This document shows, piece by piece, positions 13,252-23,589 of a stretch of 64,000 nt of DNA. This DNA comes from Megalonaias nervosa (Eukaryota; Mollusca; Bivalvia; Unionida; Unionidae): assembly GCA_016617855.1 (NCBI GenBank), contig JAECUM010001894.1, positions 1 through 64,000 of the forward strand. Direction: 5' to 3'. Below the pieces are notes generated by a model, which had not been told where the DNA came from, did not search any database, and saw only the letters and a list, made by a program, of their open reading frames with translations. Made by a program: the position numbers and the translations under genes. Every line of letters starts with the position of its first letter. Position 1 is the stretch's first letter.

Positions 13252-13650
13252 ATGAAGTCCTTGTATCTTAATATGACTTGTATCAAGTCCTTATATATTA
13301 ATGTTGCCTGTATCAAGTCCTTGTCCTTTCAAACCTATACTGGCTGAAAAATTTGCATTTAAATCACTCTGATTCTTACTCTGTCCTTCCACTACATTAT
13401 CAACTATGTGTGACCTAATGGGCCTCAGGGGCCTCAAGGGAGTACATGAATCATTATTACATTCATTAGTAATATTTGTAATGGGATTTACATTGTTTTC
13501 ACATGTACACTTGAGCTTTTGACACTCTTAAAATACAGGTTCTATGATTTCATACTTGTTAGTGGGGTTTATGATGCAGTTAGGGTAAGATTGGGTGCTT
13601 GGTGTTTCCGCTTCATAATGCCCTTTCCATCTTTATTTCAACAGGCAGAT
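13252..13650. other. Short non-coding stretch
   Basis: A weak ~43-bp internal repetition (tatcaagtccttgta and tatattaatgttgcctg) is visible near 13255-13325. Nothing else recognised. Confidence 0.5.
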
Positions 13651-14008
13651 GCCTTGTGACCCATAAACCCATATGCCTAGAATTGCAAAGGGCCATAGCG
13701 CCTTGTTACCCATAAACCCATATGCCCAGCATTGCAAAGGGCCATATTGCCTTGTTACCCATAAACCGATATGCCCAGCACTGCAAAGGATCATAGTGCC
13801 TTGTGACCCATAAACCCATATGCCCAGCTTTGCAAAGGGTCATAGTGCCTTGTGATCCATAAACCCATATGTCCAGCATTGCAAAGGGCCATTATACCTT
13901 GTGACCCATAAACCTATATGCCCAGCATTGCAAAGGGCCATTATTGCCTTGTGACCCATAAACCCATATACCCAGCTCTGCAAAGGGCCATAGTGCCTTG
14001 TGACTCAT
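13651..14008. repeat. 49-bp minisatellite, seven copies plus partial
   Basis: Units starting gccttgtgacccataaaccc begin at 13651, 13700, 13749, 13798, 13847, 13896, 13946 and 13995, a 49-bp period with one 50-bp step. The last unit is cut after 14 bases by the LTR that starts at 14009, so the retrotransposon edge falls within the array. Confidence 0.95.
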
Positions 14009-14942
14009 TGTTACGAGTCTATGCTCTTAAAATAAGTAACAGAAAAGAGTGTAGACAACAAGCTTTGTAAAAGTTAACAAATAATTTATTTCTCTAGAAT
14101 ACAATGTGAAAAATGAGAAAAAAGAACTTACAGTATTGCGAATTGAATCCAAAAATAATCCAAGAATTAAAGACACAAGTCCTAATAATAAAAAGTCCTG
14201 AATAAAACTCAGTTCAAGTCCCGAAGAGATCCAAAATTGAAGGTGATGATGTGTCTGTTATAGCCTGCAAAATGCTGATGTGTCAACAGTCTCTTGTTGA
14301 ATCACAGAAATATTATTCCAGGTTTGAATTCAGAATAAATTCCAGTGAATGTCTTTATCCAAGAATTTTGTCAGAGCACTTTTGTATTTACAGAGAAAAT
14401 AATCACTTGAATTTAGTAACTTGAAGAAAATAAAATTCAGCCCAAACTGGTCACAACATAAAATACAACTTAAAGTGCTAGATGTTAAAGCACAACTGGT
14501 AAAATCCTCACAGTCACAAGATAATATAGTTCTCTACTTGAACTCAGGTCACAATTAGCATTTTCTAAAAACAACCATTATCTAATGGAAAATAACCTTC
14601 TAGAATGATTTAATGAGCCTTGTTTATTTACAACACAATAGCCTATAAAATTCACTTATGAATCTCCAAAAGCCTGACCCAAATCAACATATTTACTCCT
14701 TCTTGTTTACCTGAATAATAATTCTGTAAATAAGCTCATAAACCTAGAGAATAATTAAGCTATTATTAGTTGTTTACATAAATGAAATAAAAAAGAATAA
14801 AAAAGAGTCAATCTGGTCAAGCAGAAATGAACTCAGTTTTGGACAAGGTCAAGTCCAGCATACAATGTTACATTACAATAACATGTAATGGAATAAAAAT
14901 TTTAAAAACAACAAACAAACAATTAAATTAAATATACGTAAC
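14009..14942 (-). repeat. 3' LTR of the gypsy element
   Basis: Plus-strand edges are tgttacgag at 14009 and cgtaac at 14942, so the LTR has TGTTACG-like inverted termini. The sequence aligns block by block with the solo LTR at 59.0-60.2 kb (reverse complement) and with the LTR at 30 kb. Shared blocks include taatttatttctctagaata, cacaattagcatttt and caaggtcaagtcc. Length is about 934 bp. Confidence 0.85.
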
Positions 14943-14952
14943 CCTTCCCCTC
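14943..14952 (-). other. Polypurine tract next to the 3' LTR
   Basis: Plus-strand ccttcccctc reads gaggggaagg on the minus strand, immediately 5' of the LTR, where the plus-strand primer of LTR retrotransposons is expected. Confidence 0.7.
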
Positions 14953-15074
14953 ATAAAGAAAAAGAAAGATTTATACAATAAAGCTTTCTTTTTACACTAG
15001 GTCAAATATGCATGTAGTGAAAAAAACATAAGATGAAATCTTATGACACAAAGTATACATGAAACAATATATTT

Positions 15075-15480
15075 CTATACATGTGAAAGTGCATCTGCTA
15101 TTAAATTGTCTTTTCCCTTGATGTGCCTGATGTCAATATTATATTCCTGCAATAACAAAACTCCACCTTAATAATCTCTGATTTTTGTTTTTCATCTTGC
15201 CGATGAAAGTAAGGGGGTTGTGATCACTAAACACAATAATCGAAGAAGAAGCTGAACTAATATGAACTTCAAAGTGTTGTAATGCCAATATCAAAGCTAA
15301 ACATTCCTTTTCAATTGTGGAATAATTTCTCTGGTGCTTATTTAATTGCTTAGAAAAATAGCACACTGGATGATCAACACCATTTTTATCTTCTTGAATC
15401 AATACTACTCCAACCCCAACATCACTTGCATCAACAGACAGTTTAAATGATTGGCTGAAATTTGGTGCTGTAAGAATTGG
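15075..15480 (-). pseudogene. RNase H domain of gypsy pol, broken
   Basis: The minus-strand translation contains a VDASDVGVG segment (first catalytic Asp), then GVDHPVCYFSKQLNKHQRNY, the YSTIEKECLALI segment (catalytic Glu) and FSDHNPLTF (Asp). The end reads IKGKDNLIADALSHV followed by a stop at 15075. These are hallmark Ty3/gypsy RNase H motifs that follow the reverse transcriptase. A frame change separates the first Asp region from the ORF beginning at 15402. Together with neighbouring lesions this makes the copy non-functional. Confidence 0.85.
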
Positions 15481-16560
15481 TGCACTCTTAAGTTTGGCTA
15501 TAACTTCTCAAAAGCCCTCCTAACGTTTTTCAGACCAATGAAACTTGGTTTTCTTGCTCAATAAATTTGTCAGGGTTCAGCAATTATGGAAAAATTGGAA
15601 CAAAATTTCCGATAGTATCCAGCCATATCCAAAAATTGCATCAGTTGCTTTTTACTGATAGGCACAGGGAATTCAGAGATAGCTTTGACCTTAGCATCTA
15701 TAGGTTTAACTTGTCCATGTCCCATGATATGTCCTAGAACTGTTACACAAGTACGGAAAAACTCTCAAACTTGCAACAGTGAGTCTGTCAAAGAATTTCC
15801 GAATTGTCACTAAATGATCTTTCCAGGTGTCGTAGATGATGACATCGTCGATGTAAGCATCAGAATTATCTAGACCAAATGTAATCATGTTCATTAAATG
15901 CTGAAAAGTACTTGGTGAACCTTTTATCCCAAACGGCATCTCTTTATATTGATAAAGTCCATCTGGAATCATGAATGCCGAAATTTCCTTTGCCCTTTCC
16001 GTCAGTGGAATTTGCCAAATCCTTTCAGAAGTTCAAATTTGGTGACATACTTTGCATTTCCAATTTTATCAATACAGTCATTGATTCTTGGTAATGGAAA
16101 TGAATCTGTTTTAGTCACACTGTTCACCTTTCTATAATCAGTACATATGCAGATAGTATTATCTAGTTTCAGAACAAGTATACATGGTGTACTCCAGTCA
16201 CTTTTACTTGGCTCTATGAAATCATTCTCCAGCAAATACTGAATTTCTTTTTTCAAGCATTCCTGTTTGAGAGGGTTCATCCTGTATGGGTGTTGTTTCA
16301 CAGGTATGGAATTTACAATTTCAGCGTCATGGTAAATTTTATTTGTTCTTGTAGGAACATCTGGAAATAAGTGCTCATATTCAAATAATAACAGTTTAAG
16401 TTCATTTCTTTCTTGTTGTTGCAAATGTGAAAGTTTCTGGTCCAGATTATTCATAATTTCTGAATTCCGAAGATTCGTTACTTCAAAATCAATAGAGTTT
16501 GATTGCATTCCTTCGCATAAATCCTCAGTGAGTGGGACAGGTACAACTAAATTAATTACA
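15481..16560 (-). pseudogene. Reverse transcriptase domain of gypsy pol, frameshifted
   Basis: The stretch 16508-16002 encodes the N-terminal part: a segment ending in FPDVPTRTNK, IPVKQHPYRMNP, then WSTPCILVLK, TDYRKVNSVT and FPLPRINDCID. A second frame, 15972-15706, resumes with YKEMPFGIKGSPSTFQHLM and the catalytic box AYIDDVIIY (YxDD kept), then shifts again after FDRLTVASL. The remainder to RNase H can be followed in another frame with stops. The connection and thumb region (MAGYYRKFCSNFS-like) is recognisable at about 15.6 kb. The domain therefore has at least two frameshifts and cannot give one protein. Confidence 0.85.
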
Positions 16561-16599
16561 CGATTAATCTGGCTATCTCTCTCAACATACTGGCACTCC

Positions 16600-17480
16600 T
16601 TTAATTTATTTACATCCCAGGAGAACTATTACTATAATTTAACTCATTCATTTTCTTCTTAACTTTGTAAGGGCTGTTAAATACCTAATCTGAAGAAAAT
16701 TTTGATGAATGAGCAATGGAGACAGAACAGAAAAGTTCTCTCCATTGTAGTTCTATCAAACCATAATTTCACTTTTGACTTGAATTGCTGGATGCCAAAT
16801 TCAAGCATAACTGGCTGGAAAATTCCAGACATAAAATTTGACCCTTGATCAGATTGGACAGATTTGAAAAGGCCAAACTGAGTAAAAAACATTATCAAAG
16901 CTTTTACTATTGTTTTAGTTTTAATATTCTTCAGAGGAATTGCCTCTGGGAATCTTGTTGATGCACACATTATGTCAACAAGTATTGGTTACCTGAATTG
17001 GTCTTAGGTAAGGGACCCACACAGTCTGCCATTATTCTGCTAAATGGTTCGTCAAATGCAGGAATAGGTTGCAGATGAGCCTTAGGTATCTTCTGATTGG
17101 GTTTTCCTACCATTTGACAAGTATGACAAGATCTACAGTATTTACAAACATCACTTTTGATTTTTGGCCAATAGAAGTGATTCAAGATCTTGTGGTAAGT
17201 CTTATTAATCCCTAAAAGACCAGCCAGAGGAGTTTCATGGGCCAAACTAAGTATTTCCTGTCTGTATGATTTTGGAACTACAGTTTGATAGTTCACTGAC
17301 CATTCGTCACCAGCAGGTACCTCGGGTGGTCTCCATTTTCTCATAAGAATCCAATTTTTAATGAAATAGCAAACAGGTACTTCTGTGACTTCAGTTTCAC
17401 TAATGGCCCTTTGAAACAAACAGGAGATTTCATGATCTTTTTCCTGTTCGACAACAAGTGATTGTCATTTGTCACCCTGA
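16600..17480 (-). pseudogene. Integrase of gypsy pol, upstream of RT
   Basis: From 17419 downward the frame has CYFIKNWILMRKWRPP, then the zinc-binding region (LAHETPLAGLLGINKTYHK ... CRSCHTCQ). The second His of the HHCC motif, usually AGHLG, is Leu here. The core follows, with IMADCVGPLPKT (first Asp) and VQSDQGSNFMS (second Asp). The second frame, 16970-16677, jumps from the core straight to a KVKLWFDRTTMERTF segment normally near the integrase C-terminus, so the catalytic Glu region is deleted. A SPYKVKKKMNELNY remnant at about 16.63-16.67 kb marks the C-terminal GPY-type domain before reverse transcriptase begins. Confidence 0.85.
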
Positions 17481-17559
17481 TTAGAATAAAGAGAATGAGT
17501 AGTTAAAAAAGGATCACTGATCAATACCCTTTGATTGATCCAAACAAAGGAGTGAAACC

Positions 17560-17715
17560 ATAAGGAGACCTTTGGGTTAGGTATGATCTAAACCAGTTTA
17601 AAGAAGGATTGTTGAACCTTTAACAGTTCAACTTTTGCAGCAGAATTTCATGATCAACAAGATCAAAGGCTTTCTTGAAGTCAAGGAAAACAATACCAGT
17701 CATATGTCCATTATC
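17560..17715 (-). mobile_element. CR1 reverse transcriptase fragment inside gypsy pol
   Basis: Between the post-protease segment and integrase lies a stretch encoding IVFLDFKKAFDLVDHEILL, an in-frame stop, and SLNWFRSYLTQ. These are the A-motif and following region of non-LTR CR1-group reverse transcriptase, matching the equivalents in the CR1 copies at 45.0 and 52.6 kb. Gypsy sequence continues on both sides (PIEKEFLWLK before, LFQRAISETEVTEV after). The fragment has neither a 3' tail nor a 5' end. Confidence 0.75.
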
Positions 17716-17718
17716 CAT

Positions 17719-18483
17719 TTACTTCAGCCATAGGAATTCTTTTTCAATAGGATAGACTTTCTGATCCAGACAAGGCTTGTCAGTTACAAATGGATTAACC
17801 ACAACCTGATCTCCAGCTAGATCATTACCTAGCAATAAATGAATGCCCTCAACAGGTAAAGAAGACACTATTCTGACTGTCATGGGTCCTGAGACTAAGT
17901 CTGATGACAAATTTACACAATGGAGAGGAACATTAATAAAGCTTCACTCTACTTCCTGAATAAGAACACTCTCATTAGAAGACTTCTCAGAAAACGGCAA
18001 AGTACCTGATAATAAAAGACACTGAGAAGCTCCTGTGTCCCTTAGAATTTTAATAGGGATGGGATTGGCTGAATCACTCATGAGTGATATAGAACCCTTC
18101 GACGTGAATGGTTCATAATACTCCATAATACAATCAGACTGGGGTTTATTAGACCCAACAAATGTATTGCTTTCAAAACATGACTGTGACCTTGACCTCT
18201 TAGAAATAAGAGCATTAGGAATAGGTCTGTCTTGATTCTGTTGCTTATTTTTCAATTTGTAGCAATCAGAAATAACGTGTCCTTTCTTCTTGCAATAGGT
18301 ACACAGAGGAAGAGATAACGATTTCTGATCAATCTTATCAGTAACTTGGTTTATAGTTTCCTTCATTACAATTTGAACACTTTTTTGAGGGTTATGTTGT
18401 TCCTTGCCTTTCCTTGAAATATATATACATGGCCTGCTGACAGCTCCCTCCACTACCATGAAATTTCTACTGTCCCTTTCCAC
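17719..18483 (-). pseudogene. Gag zinc knuckle and protease of gypsy element
   Basis: The 179-codon frame 18483-17944 holds a CCHC zinc knuckle, CTYCKKKGHVISDCYKL (C-x2-C-x4-H-x4-C), typical of nucleocapsid. It is followed by the aspartic protease motif LRDTGASQCLLL. A second frame, 17910-17719, continues with SSLPVEGIHLLLGNDLAGDQ, the protease C-terminal segment of this gypsy group, and ends at PIEKEFLWLK. A frame break near 17944 separates the two. Confidence 0.85.
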
Positions 18484-18827
18484 TGGTGAAAGCTACTTTA
18501 TCAAATTTTCAGCTAGTTCAATTATCTGTCATTTGTTCTCAGGTGCCCGATGCAATCTATACATCCAACATCCCACTCTTTGGCCAATCTTTCAATGATC
18601 ATGTTTATGTCACTCACATCAATATCACTGCATCAGGGCAACATTTGCAGAGGACAAAAATATTTATGGGTTTAATCAGTTGATCATATTTTCCCTCAAA
18701 ATACTCCAAACTTGTTTTTCTCCAGAGCATTATTTCCTTCACTGAAGATGATAAGCATCTGATAACTGGTGAACATCACCATACATAGTGATGTTTGCAC
18801 ATAGTATCTATTCTGGGTTCTGGTTTT
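18484..18827 (-). other. Probable worn gag remnant
   Basis: Upstream of the zinc knuckle the minus strand gives fragments with several stops, consistent with decayed gag but without recognisable motifs. No second LTR, primer-binding site or target duplication was seen here. Confidence 0.4.
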
Positions 18828-18993
18828 GCATGTTTCTGTACCTGGGCTTTCAGTCATCTTGGATCAACCCCTGACAGTTATTGCATGTTTGTGTACATGG
18901 ACGTTCAGTCCTTTTTTGTATCAACCCCTGGCAGGTATTGCATATTTGTTGTGTACATTGGCTTTAAGCCATCTTTGATCAACCCACTGACAG
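18828..18993. repeat. ~55-57 bp minisatellite, three copies
   Basis: Units starting gcatgttt begin at 18828, 18883 and 18940. Each contains a gtgtacatgg-like segment, a ttcagtc segment and atcaacccctg. Diverged but clearly in register. Confidence 0.8.
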
Positions 18994-19019
18994 GATTAAT
19001 GAGTCGATGAGCAATATGT

Positions 19020-19399
19020 TTTTGCTAAAATCTCTCTTAGGCTGGGGAAACTGGTTTAGTAATATGAAATTTTTTTCTTTATTAGAGCTTCTCCAGGTTG
19101 CGTTAGTTGATGTTGAGTTTTCACTTTTTATAATGTGTGTCATTTTCAACTTGTATATGTTGTGTTTTTAAAATTTAATCCAGAATTTATGTCTTAAGGC
19201 AATACTTGAATGGAGGAATCCAGGGCATCAATGTCAGAAGATGGTGTAGGAGGCACATCTGGGGCAGTTGTTGCCTTGGAGAACTGTGGTATAATTTTTT
19301 CCTTCTAACAAAAGAAGCTTAGGATTTTACCTGGGCCATCTGTTGAACCAATTTGATGCTAGATTTGGGTTTTTTAAAAATGCATTTTTGCATAACTCA
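19020..19399. other. Non-coding stretch, no gene seen
   Basis: Nothing recognised between the 55-bp array and the degenerate repeat field. Confidence 0.5.
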
Positions 19400-20090
19400 G
19401 GTTGTCCACCATGTAGTGTTACCAAACAATGGATGGTTTAGTGCACTTTGTACTTGGGGTAAGGCTGAACCCTATTAGTTTTGGGGTCAAAAGTTCAAAG
19501 CTCAAGGTCATTCAATGAAGATCAATGGTTTCAGCAAAAAACCTAGAGTTTGCCACCATCTGTTGATATCAAACATTGTGGATGGCCCACACTTTGGAAA
19601 GGGAAGAACTGTATTAATCTTTTTGCTCAAAAGCTCAATGGTGAAGGCCACCTGTACACTTACTAAAATTTGTGGATGGCTGGAATTTGGGATAAGTATA
19701 AATCCTATGATGTTTTGGTCACATTTCAAGATCACTGTAAGTGAAAAAGGAGAAAATGCATTCTGAACAAGAACAATATTTCTACATCATGTGTTTGGAT
19801 GAAACCTTTGTGGATGGCTTGTACTTGTGGTGTGTCAGAAGAAAACTTTCATTTTTGAGATGAAAATGTTGAAGGTCAAGGTTACTGTGACAGATAGATG
19901 AATATGGTTTGTGTACCATAACATTAGTTCTACAACACAGACCTGAACAGAACTTTGTGGATGGCTAATACTTGTGGGATGGAAGAAGTCTGTTGATTTG
20001 AGGGTCCGAAGGACAAAGGTCATGGTCACTGATAGAAAGAAGTGGTTTTTGCACAAAATATTTCAGTGATCAACATTGAATATCTAACAT
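19400..20090. repeat. Degenerate ~150-bp repeat field (family D2)
   Basis: Four to five diverged modules share tgtggatggc, a cacttgtgg-like segment, a gaagaa segment, a tcaaaggtcaaggtca-type segment and gatagaagtg. Anchors lie near 19430, 19575, 19665, 19808 and 19960. A similar module fragment with aaaggtcagaggtcatggtg occurs near 58685-58800. No frame is conserved between modules. Confidence 0.65.
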
Positions 20091-21333
20091 CATATGGGCA
20101 TATAATATGCTGTTGATGGTAATTTTCTTAATCCAAAAAGAGATAATGGACCAACTATAGTCCTTGTTTTATCGAAGATATTCTGTTCAAAATTTTCAAG
20201 GCAATGCAGACTCTGTGTGAATACAGAACTGAAGATGATAGCTTTGTTCCAATTTTATAGTAAATGCATGATGGGAACAGTGTTTCACCTTGAATTGTGT
20301 CACAAGTCTTTCAGTGAAGGTGACAAGTTGATCATTGGGTTGTTACTTTCTACATTTACTTAAGGCTGGTTACTTTTGAGACAGTCGACTGTGGGATAAA
20401 AGTAGCTTAACTAGTAAAAATGTACTACATGGAAATCAAAATGAGGGAAATCTTGAAAATATTTATTAATTAATACCTTTTCCAATAGAATTTAGAATGA
20501 TGAATTTATATGGTGAATTATAGTAGGACATTGTGCTAAGTGCTTCAAAGAAGAATAATGATAAAATAATGCATAGACTATTACTACTACTATTAAATAA
20601 TAATAATAATAATGGTAGTCATATTTGGTTTATATTATTTGTTTAGAACCAAGTTTGAATCGGTTATTTACATTCTCAGGTCAGCTTTGTACAAAAACCA
20701 GTTTGGCCTCTTCCCATTGGTAGCTGGTTAAGATGGGTTTGACTGTCTTCTGCTTTAATCTTAAGAATAAATGGGTCACTTTGCTTAACTTTCCAGGACC
20801 TATTTGATATTGTCTGTAATTTGTTTCCATAATTTATTTTTTATATTTATTCATGTATGAAACTTGCCATTTGAGTGCATCTTTGATAAATGAATAGCAG
20901 AGAGTAAAGTTGGATCATTAGTGCAACAAAAGGCTTTGTGTGATATATTTGGACAAAATGAGTTTAATGTCCAAATCGGTGCAATTGACCATGATGCCTG
21001 TAATTGCTAATGCTGCCACATGTATTGATTTTGCATATAGATTTTTCACTTACTAAAGAGTCAGGTAGCCATCATGTTAATGTTCCTGTGATTTCCAAGA
21101 AATTTGAAGAGATGTTGTTACAAGAAGCAAATATGCTTTTCATAATGCGCAGTATAAAGTTGTAAATTTTCATGGAGTAATTGAACACAAATAGTCTGTT
21201 TGCTTTGCACTTCTTTTGTGATATTATGAAAGAAATCAAAAACTTGGTCCACATTTCAGGGAACAAGAGTACACACTAAGTATGGAGGTTTTTATGCAGA
21301 AACTTTGAGTACCAAATTTGTGCTCCAGCTACA
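20091..21333. other. Non-coding stretch with short AAT run
   Basis: No gene recognised. A short AAT microsatellite lies near 20597-20615. Otherwise AT-rich unique-looking sequence. Confidence 0.5.
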
Positions 21334-21639
21334 AACAGGACAGTGTTGACTTGTATCATATACACCTACAAACAGGACAGTGTTGACTTGTATAATATAC
21401 AGCTACAAACAGGACAGTGTTGACTTGTATCATATACAGGACAGTGTTGACTTGTATCATATACAGGACAGTGTTGACTTGTATCATATACAGCTACAAA
21501 CAGGACAGTGTTGACTTGTATCATATACAGGACAGTGTTGACTTGTATTGTATACAGGACAGTGTTGACTTGTATCATATACAGGACAGTGTTGACTTGT
21601 ATCATATACAGGACAGTGTTGACTTGTATCATATACAGG
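21334..21639. repeat. 27/37-bp minisatellite, ten copies
   Basis: Ten copies of ggacagtgttgacttgtatc occur. Most are spaced 27 bp apart, and some carry a ~10-bp insert containing agctacaaac, giving 37-bp units. Because 27 is a multiple of three, long open frames run through the array on both strands. They are a by-product of the repeat. Confidence 0.95.
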
Positions 21640-21939
21640 AACATTTTCATCTAGCAGATCAAGGTTATTCACAAATATTGCAAATACTTCAAGTCAATTG
21701 GACTTTTTCAGGGACTGTAGTCTGATGAGCTTGCATGTTTAAGGAATTATTTGCAAAGAATTGTAAATAGTATCTTGTAGGATCAGGAACTCTTTGGGTC
21801 AACACTTAACATCAATACATACAGTATATTGCTTCTAGATAGGCATAAAAATATTGACTCTTTCATTTGGTTACAGTTTATAAGTGTAAAATCCATGGTT
21901 GTAACAAATTTCACATCTGGTATAAGAGGCAGTATTTGT
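21640..21939. other. Spacer between two minisatellites
   Basis: About 300 bp of unremarkable sequence. The start of the 143-codon frame that runs into the 39-bp array (21829) has no family motif. Confidence 0.5.
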
Positions 21940-22262
21940 GACTGGCAGTTTTACATATGCCTGGTGTATTGTATCTCTGACTGGCAGTTGTACATATGCC
22001 CAGTCTTTTGTATCTCTGACTGGCAGTTTTACATGTGCCTGGTCTATTGTATCTCTGACTGGCAGTTTTACATGTGCCTGGTCTATTGTATCTCTGACTG
22101 GCAGTTTTACATGTGCCTGGTCTATTGTATCTCTGACTGGCAGTTTTACATATGCCCAGTCTATTGTATCTCTGACTGGCAGTTTTACCTATGCTCAGTC
22201 TGTTGTATCTCTGACTGGCAGTTGTATATATGTCTGGTCTATTGTATCTCAGACTTATAATT
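21940..22262. repeat. 39-bp minisatellite, eight copies plus one degenerate
   Basis: Units starting gactggcag begin at 21940, 21979, 22018, 22057, 22096, 22135, 22174 and 22213. A worn ninth unit starts near 22251. Thirty-nine is a multiple of three, so plus-strand frames of 143 and 112 codons pass through, encoding the same 13-residue block again and again. No evidence of translation. Confidence 0.95.
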
Positions 22263-22290
22263 TTACATGTTCCTAATCAGTTGCAACATG

Positions 22291-22357
22291 TGGCTTGGAG
22301 TCTCAGGCTTGGCAAATTTGGGTATGTGAGAAAGCTTACCAGTAGCTTCCCATGGCA
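22291..22357 (+). mobile_element. SINE-B copy 3, internal fragment
   Basis: Matches the middle of SINE-B from the B-box end (cttggagtctcaggc) through gtatgtgagaaagcttacc and agtagcttcccatgg. Both ends are missing. Confidence 0.75.
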
Positions 22358-23396
22358 CTCCCTAGTGCAAATGTGACAAAAATTTCTTTGAAATTTCACT
22401 AGTATTTCAGTGAAATTTCATTCACTGAAAAATTTGGTTATGCTATATGGAGATTTTACTGAAATATTTGGCAAGATCTTGCTAAATTTCAATGAAGTTT
22501 TGGCAAGCCACAGAATTATTTTTTGGGGAGAGGGCAGACATTTAGTGGTGAGCTGTTAAGTTTTATGGATGTAGGCCAAAACATGTGTAGAAGTGAAACT
22601 GAGGAAGGCGGAGATTGCTTGCCCCTATGTACATGTGCCCATGGTCATAACCAGTTACGAACCTCTAATGGCATTATATTATTTGAGCTTATCTGGTGCT
22701 TAAATACTTCTTGTCTTTCTTTGTAAAACCTTTAATTCATTTTATATTGTTTACCTGCATCTTTTATTTTACATACTTTTTAAAGAATTCAACGTATTTA
22801 CCTGTTATCATTGAACTTGTAGAATTTCCTCATTATGTTTATTTGTATGAGTGTATCTTAAAGTTGTTTGTTATTTTAATTTTACAGTGTTGCGACTTTT
22901 AATTGGCTCTGTATAGCCAAGATTATGTTGATGTGTCCTGAAAAACTCTTAATACATCCATACAATTACAGTGCAAGAGCCAGTGTAAATACAAATTAAG
23001 GATAAGGGGGGAGGTTAGATGCAATTGAAGTATCACAGCTGTGATAAGAGATGGGAGTGTCAGGCCGTTGTAATTACTGATATCAAATACCAACGGAAAT
23101 GTACACCTTAATTTCCAGGAAGCATTCTGATGTTTATGCTGAGTGCAGGTTAGGAATATTAAGTGGCAATCTCCAGCTTAGTCAGCACTAATAATGGAGA
23201 AAATTTAAAATTTCTATCTTACTGCCTTTGAGTAACCATTAAGTATTCTTTTCCAATTTTCCCCATGGTTCAGGTAAATGGAGCTGGTCAGGTGCTGATA
23301 ATAAGTTGAAAATTATTTCCACTGATAGAGACCAGGACCAACAGAATCTCACTATTTGTCATGATTTAGGTAGGAACTTATTGTGTGACAGTGCAG
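22358..23396. other. Non-coding stretch, no gene seen
   Basis: No motif, array or transposon recognised. The segment 22380-22500 is rich in aaatttc and gaaattt words but has no regular period. Confidence 0.5.
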
Positions 23397-23589
23397 CAGC
23401 TGGATGTTGCTCCATAGTGGACCTGTTCTCATTAACAGTGAGAGGGCAGCTGTGACCAAGTGTTTTTCTTCATTAATAGATTCAAAACATCAGCAGGGCA
23501 TGCTGCAACAGATTCGTGTGTCAGGCTGTTTCCATGCTTTGCTTGGATTTGTTAACAGTGGTGATTACCTCTTTCATATTTTGTTCAAG
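23397..23589 (+). CDS. Weak candidate exon, product unknown
   Basis: An open frame with normal-looking composition runs from after a stop at 23386-23388. Read from the possible acceptor gacagtgcag it ends at a plausible donor, ttcaag followed by gtttgt at 23590. The predicted peptide contains LLHSGPVLINSERAAVT and SGCFHALLGFVNSGDYLFH, which is mixed hydrophobic and polar and unlike the repeat-derived frames nearby. It recalls helical-repeat proteins only in general character, and no family is recognised. No neighbouring exon was found, so it may be chance. Confidence 0.2.

Larger units (their letters stand above)
14009..18790 (-). mobile_element. Ty3/gypsy retrotransposon relic, Gmr1-like gene order
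   Basis: On the minus strand one can read, 5' to 3', a degraded gag end with a zinc knuckle, an aspartic protease motif, an integrase, a reverse transcriptase, RNase H, a polypurine tract and one LTR. Integrase lies upstream of reverse transcriptase. That is Ty1/copia-like, but the proteins are of Ty3/gypsy type, a combination known from Gmr1-like elements. Frameshifts, stops and a foreign CR1 fragment break the reading frame, and no 5' LTR was found upstream of about 18.8 kb. The copy is therefore dead and 5'-incomplete. The 18790 end is approximate. Confidence 0.85.

Noticed and set aside
14009..18790. Retroviral env gene in the gypsy element
   Set aside because: Between RNase H and the LTR only about 130 bp remain, with no frame. 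No envelope sequence is present.
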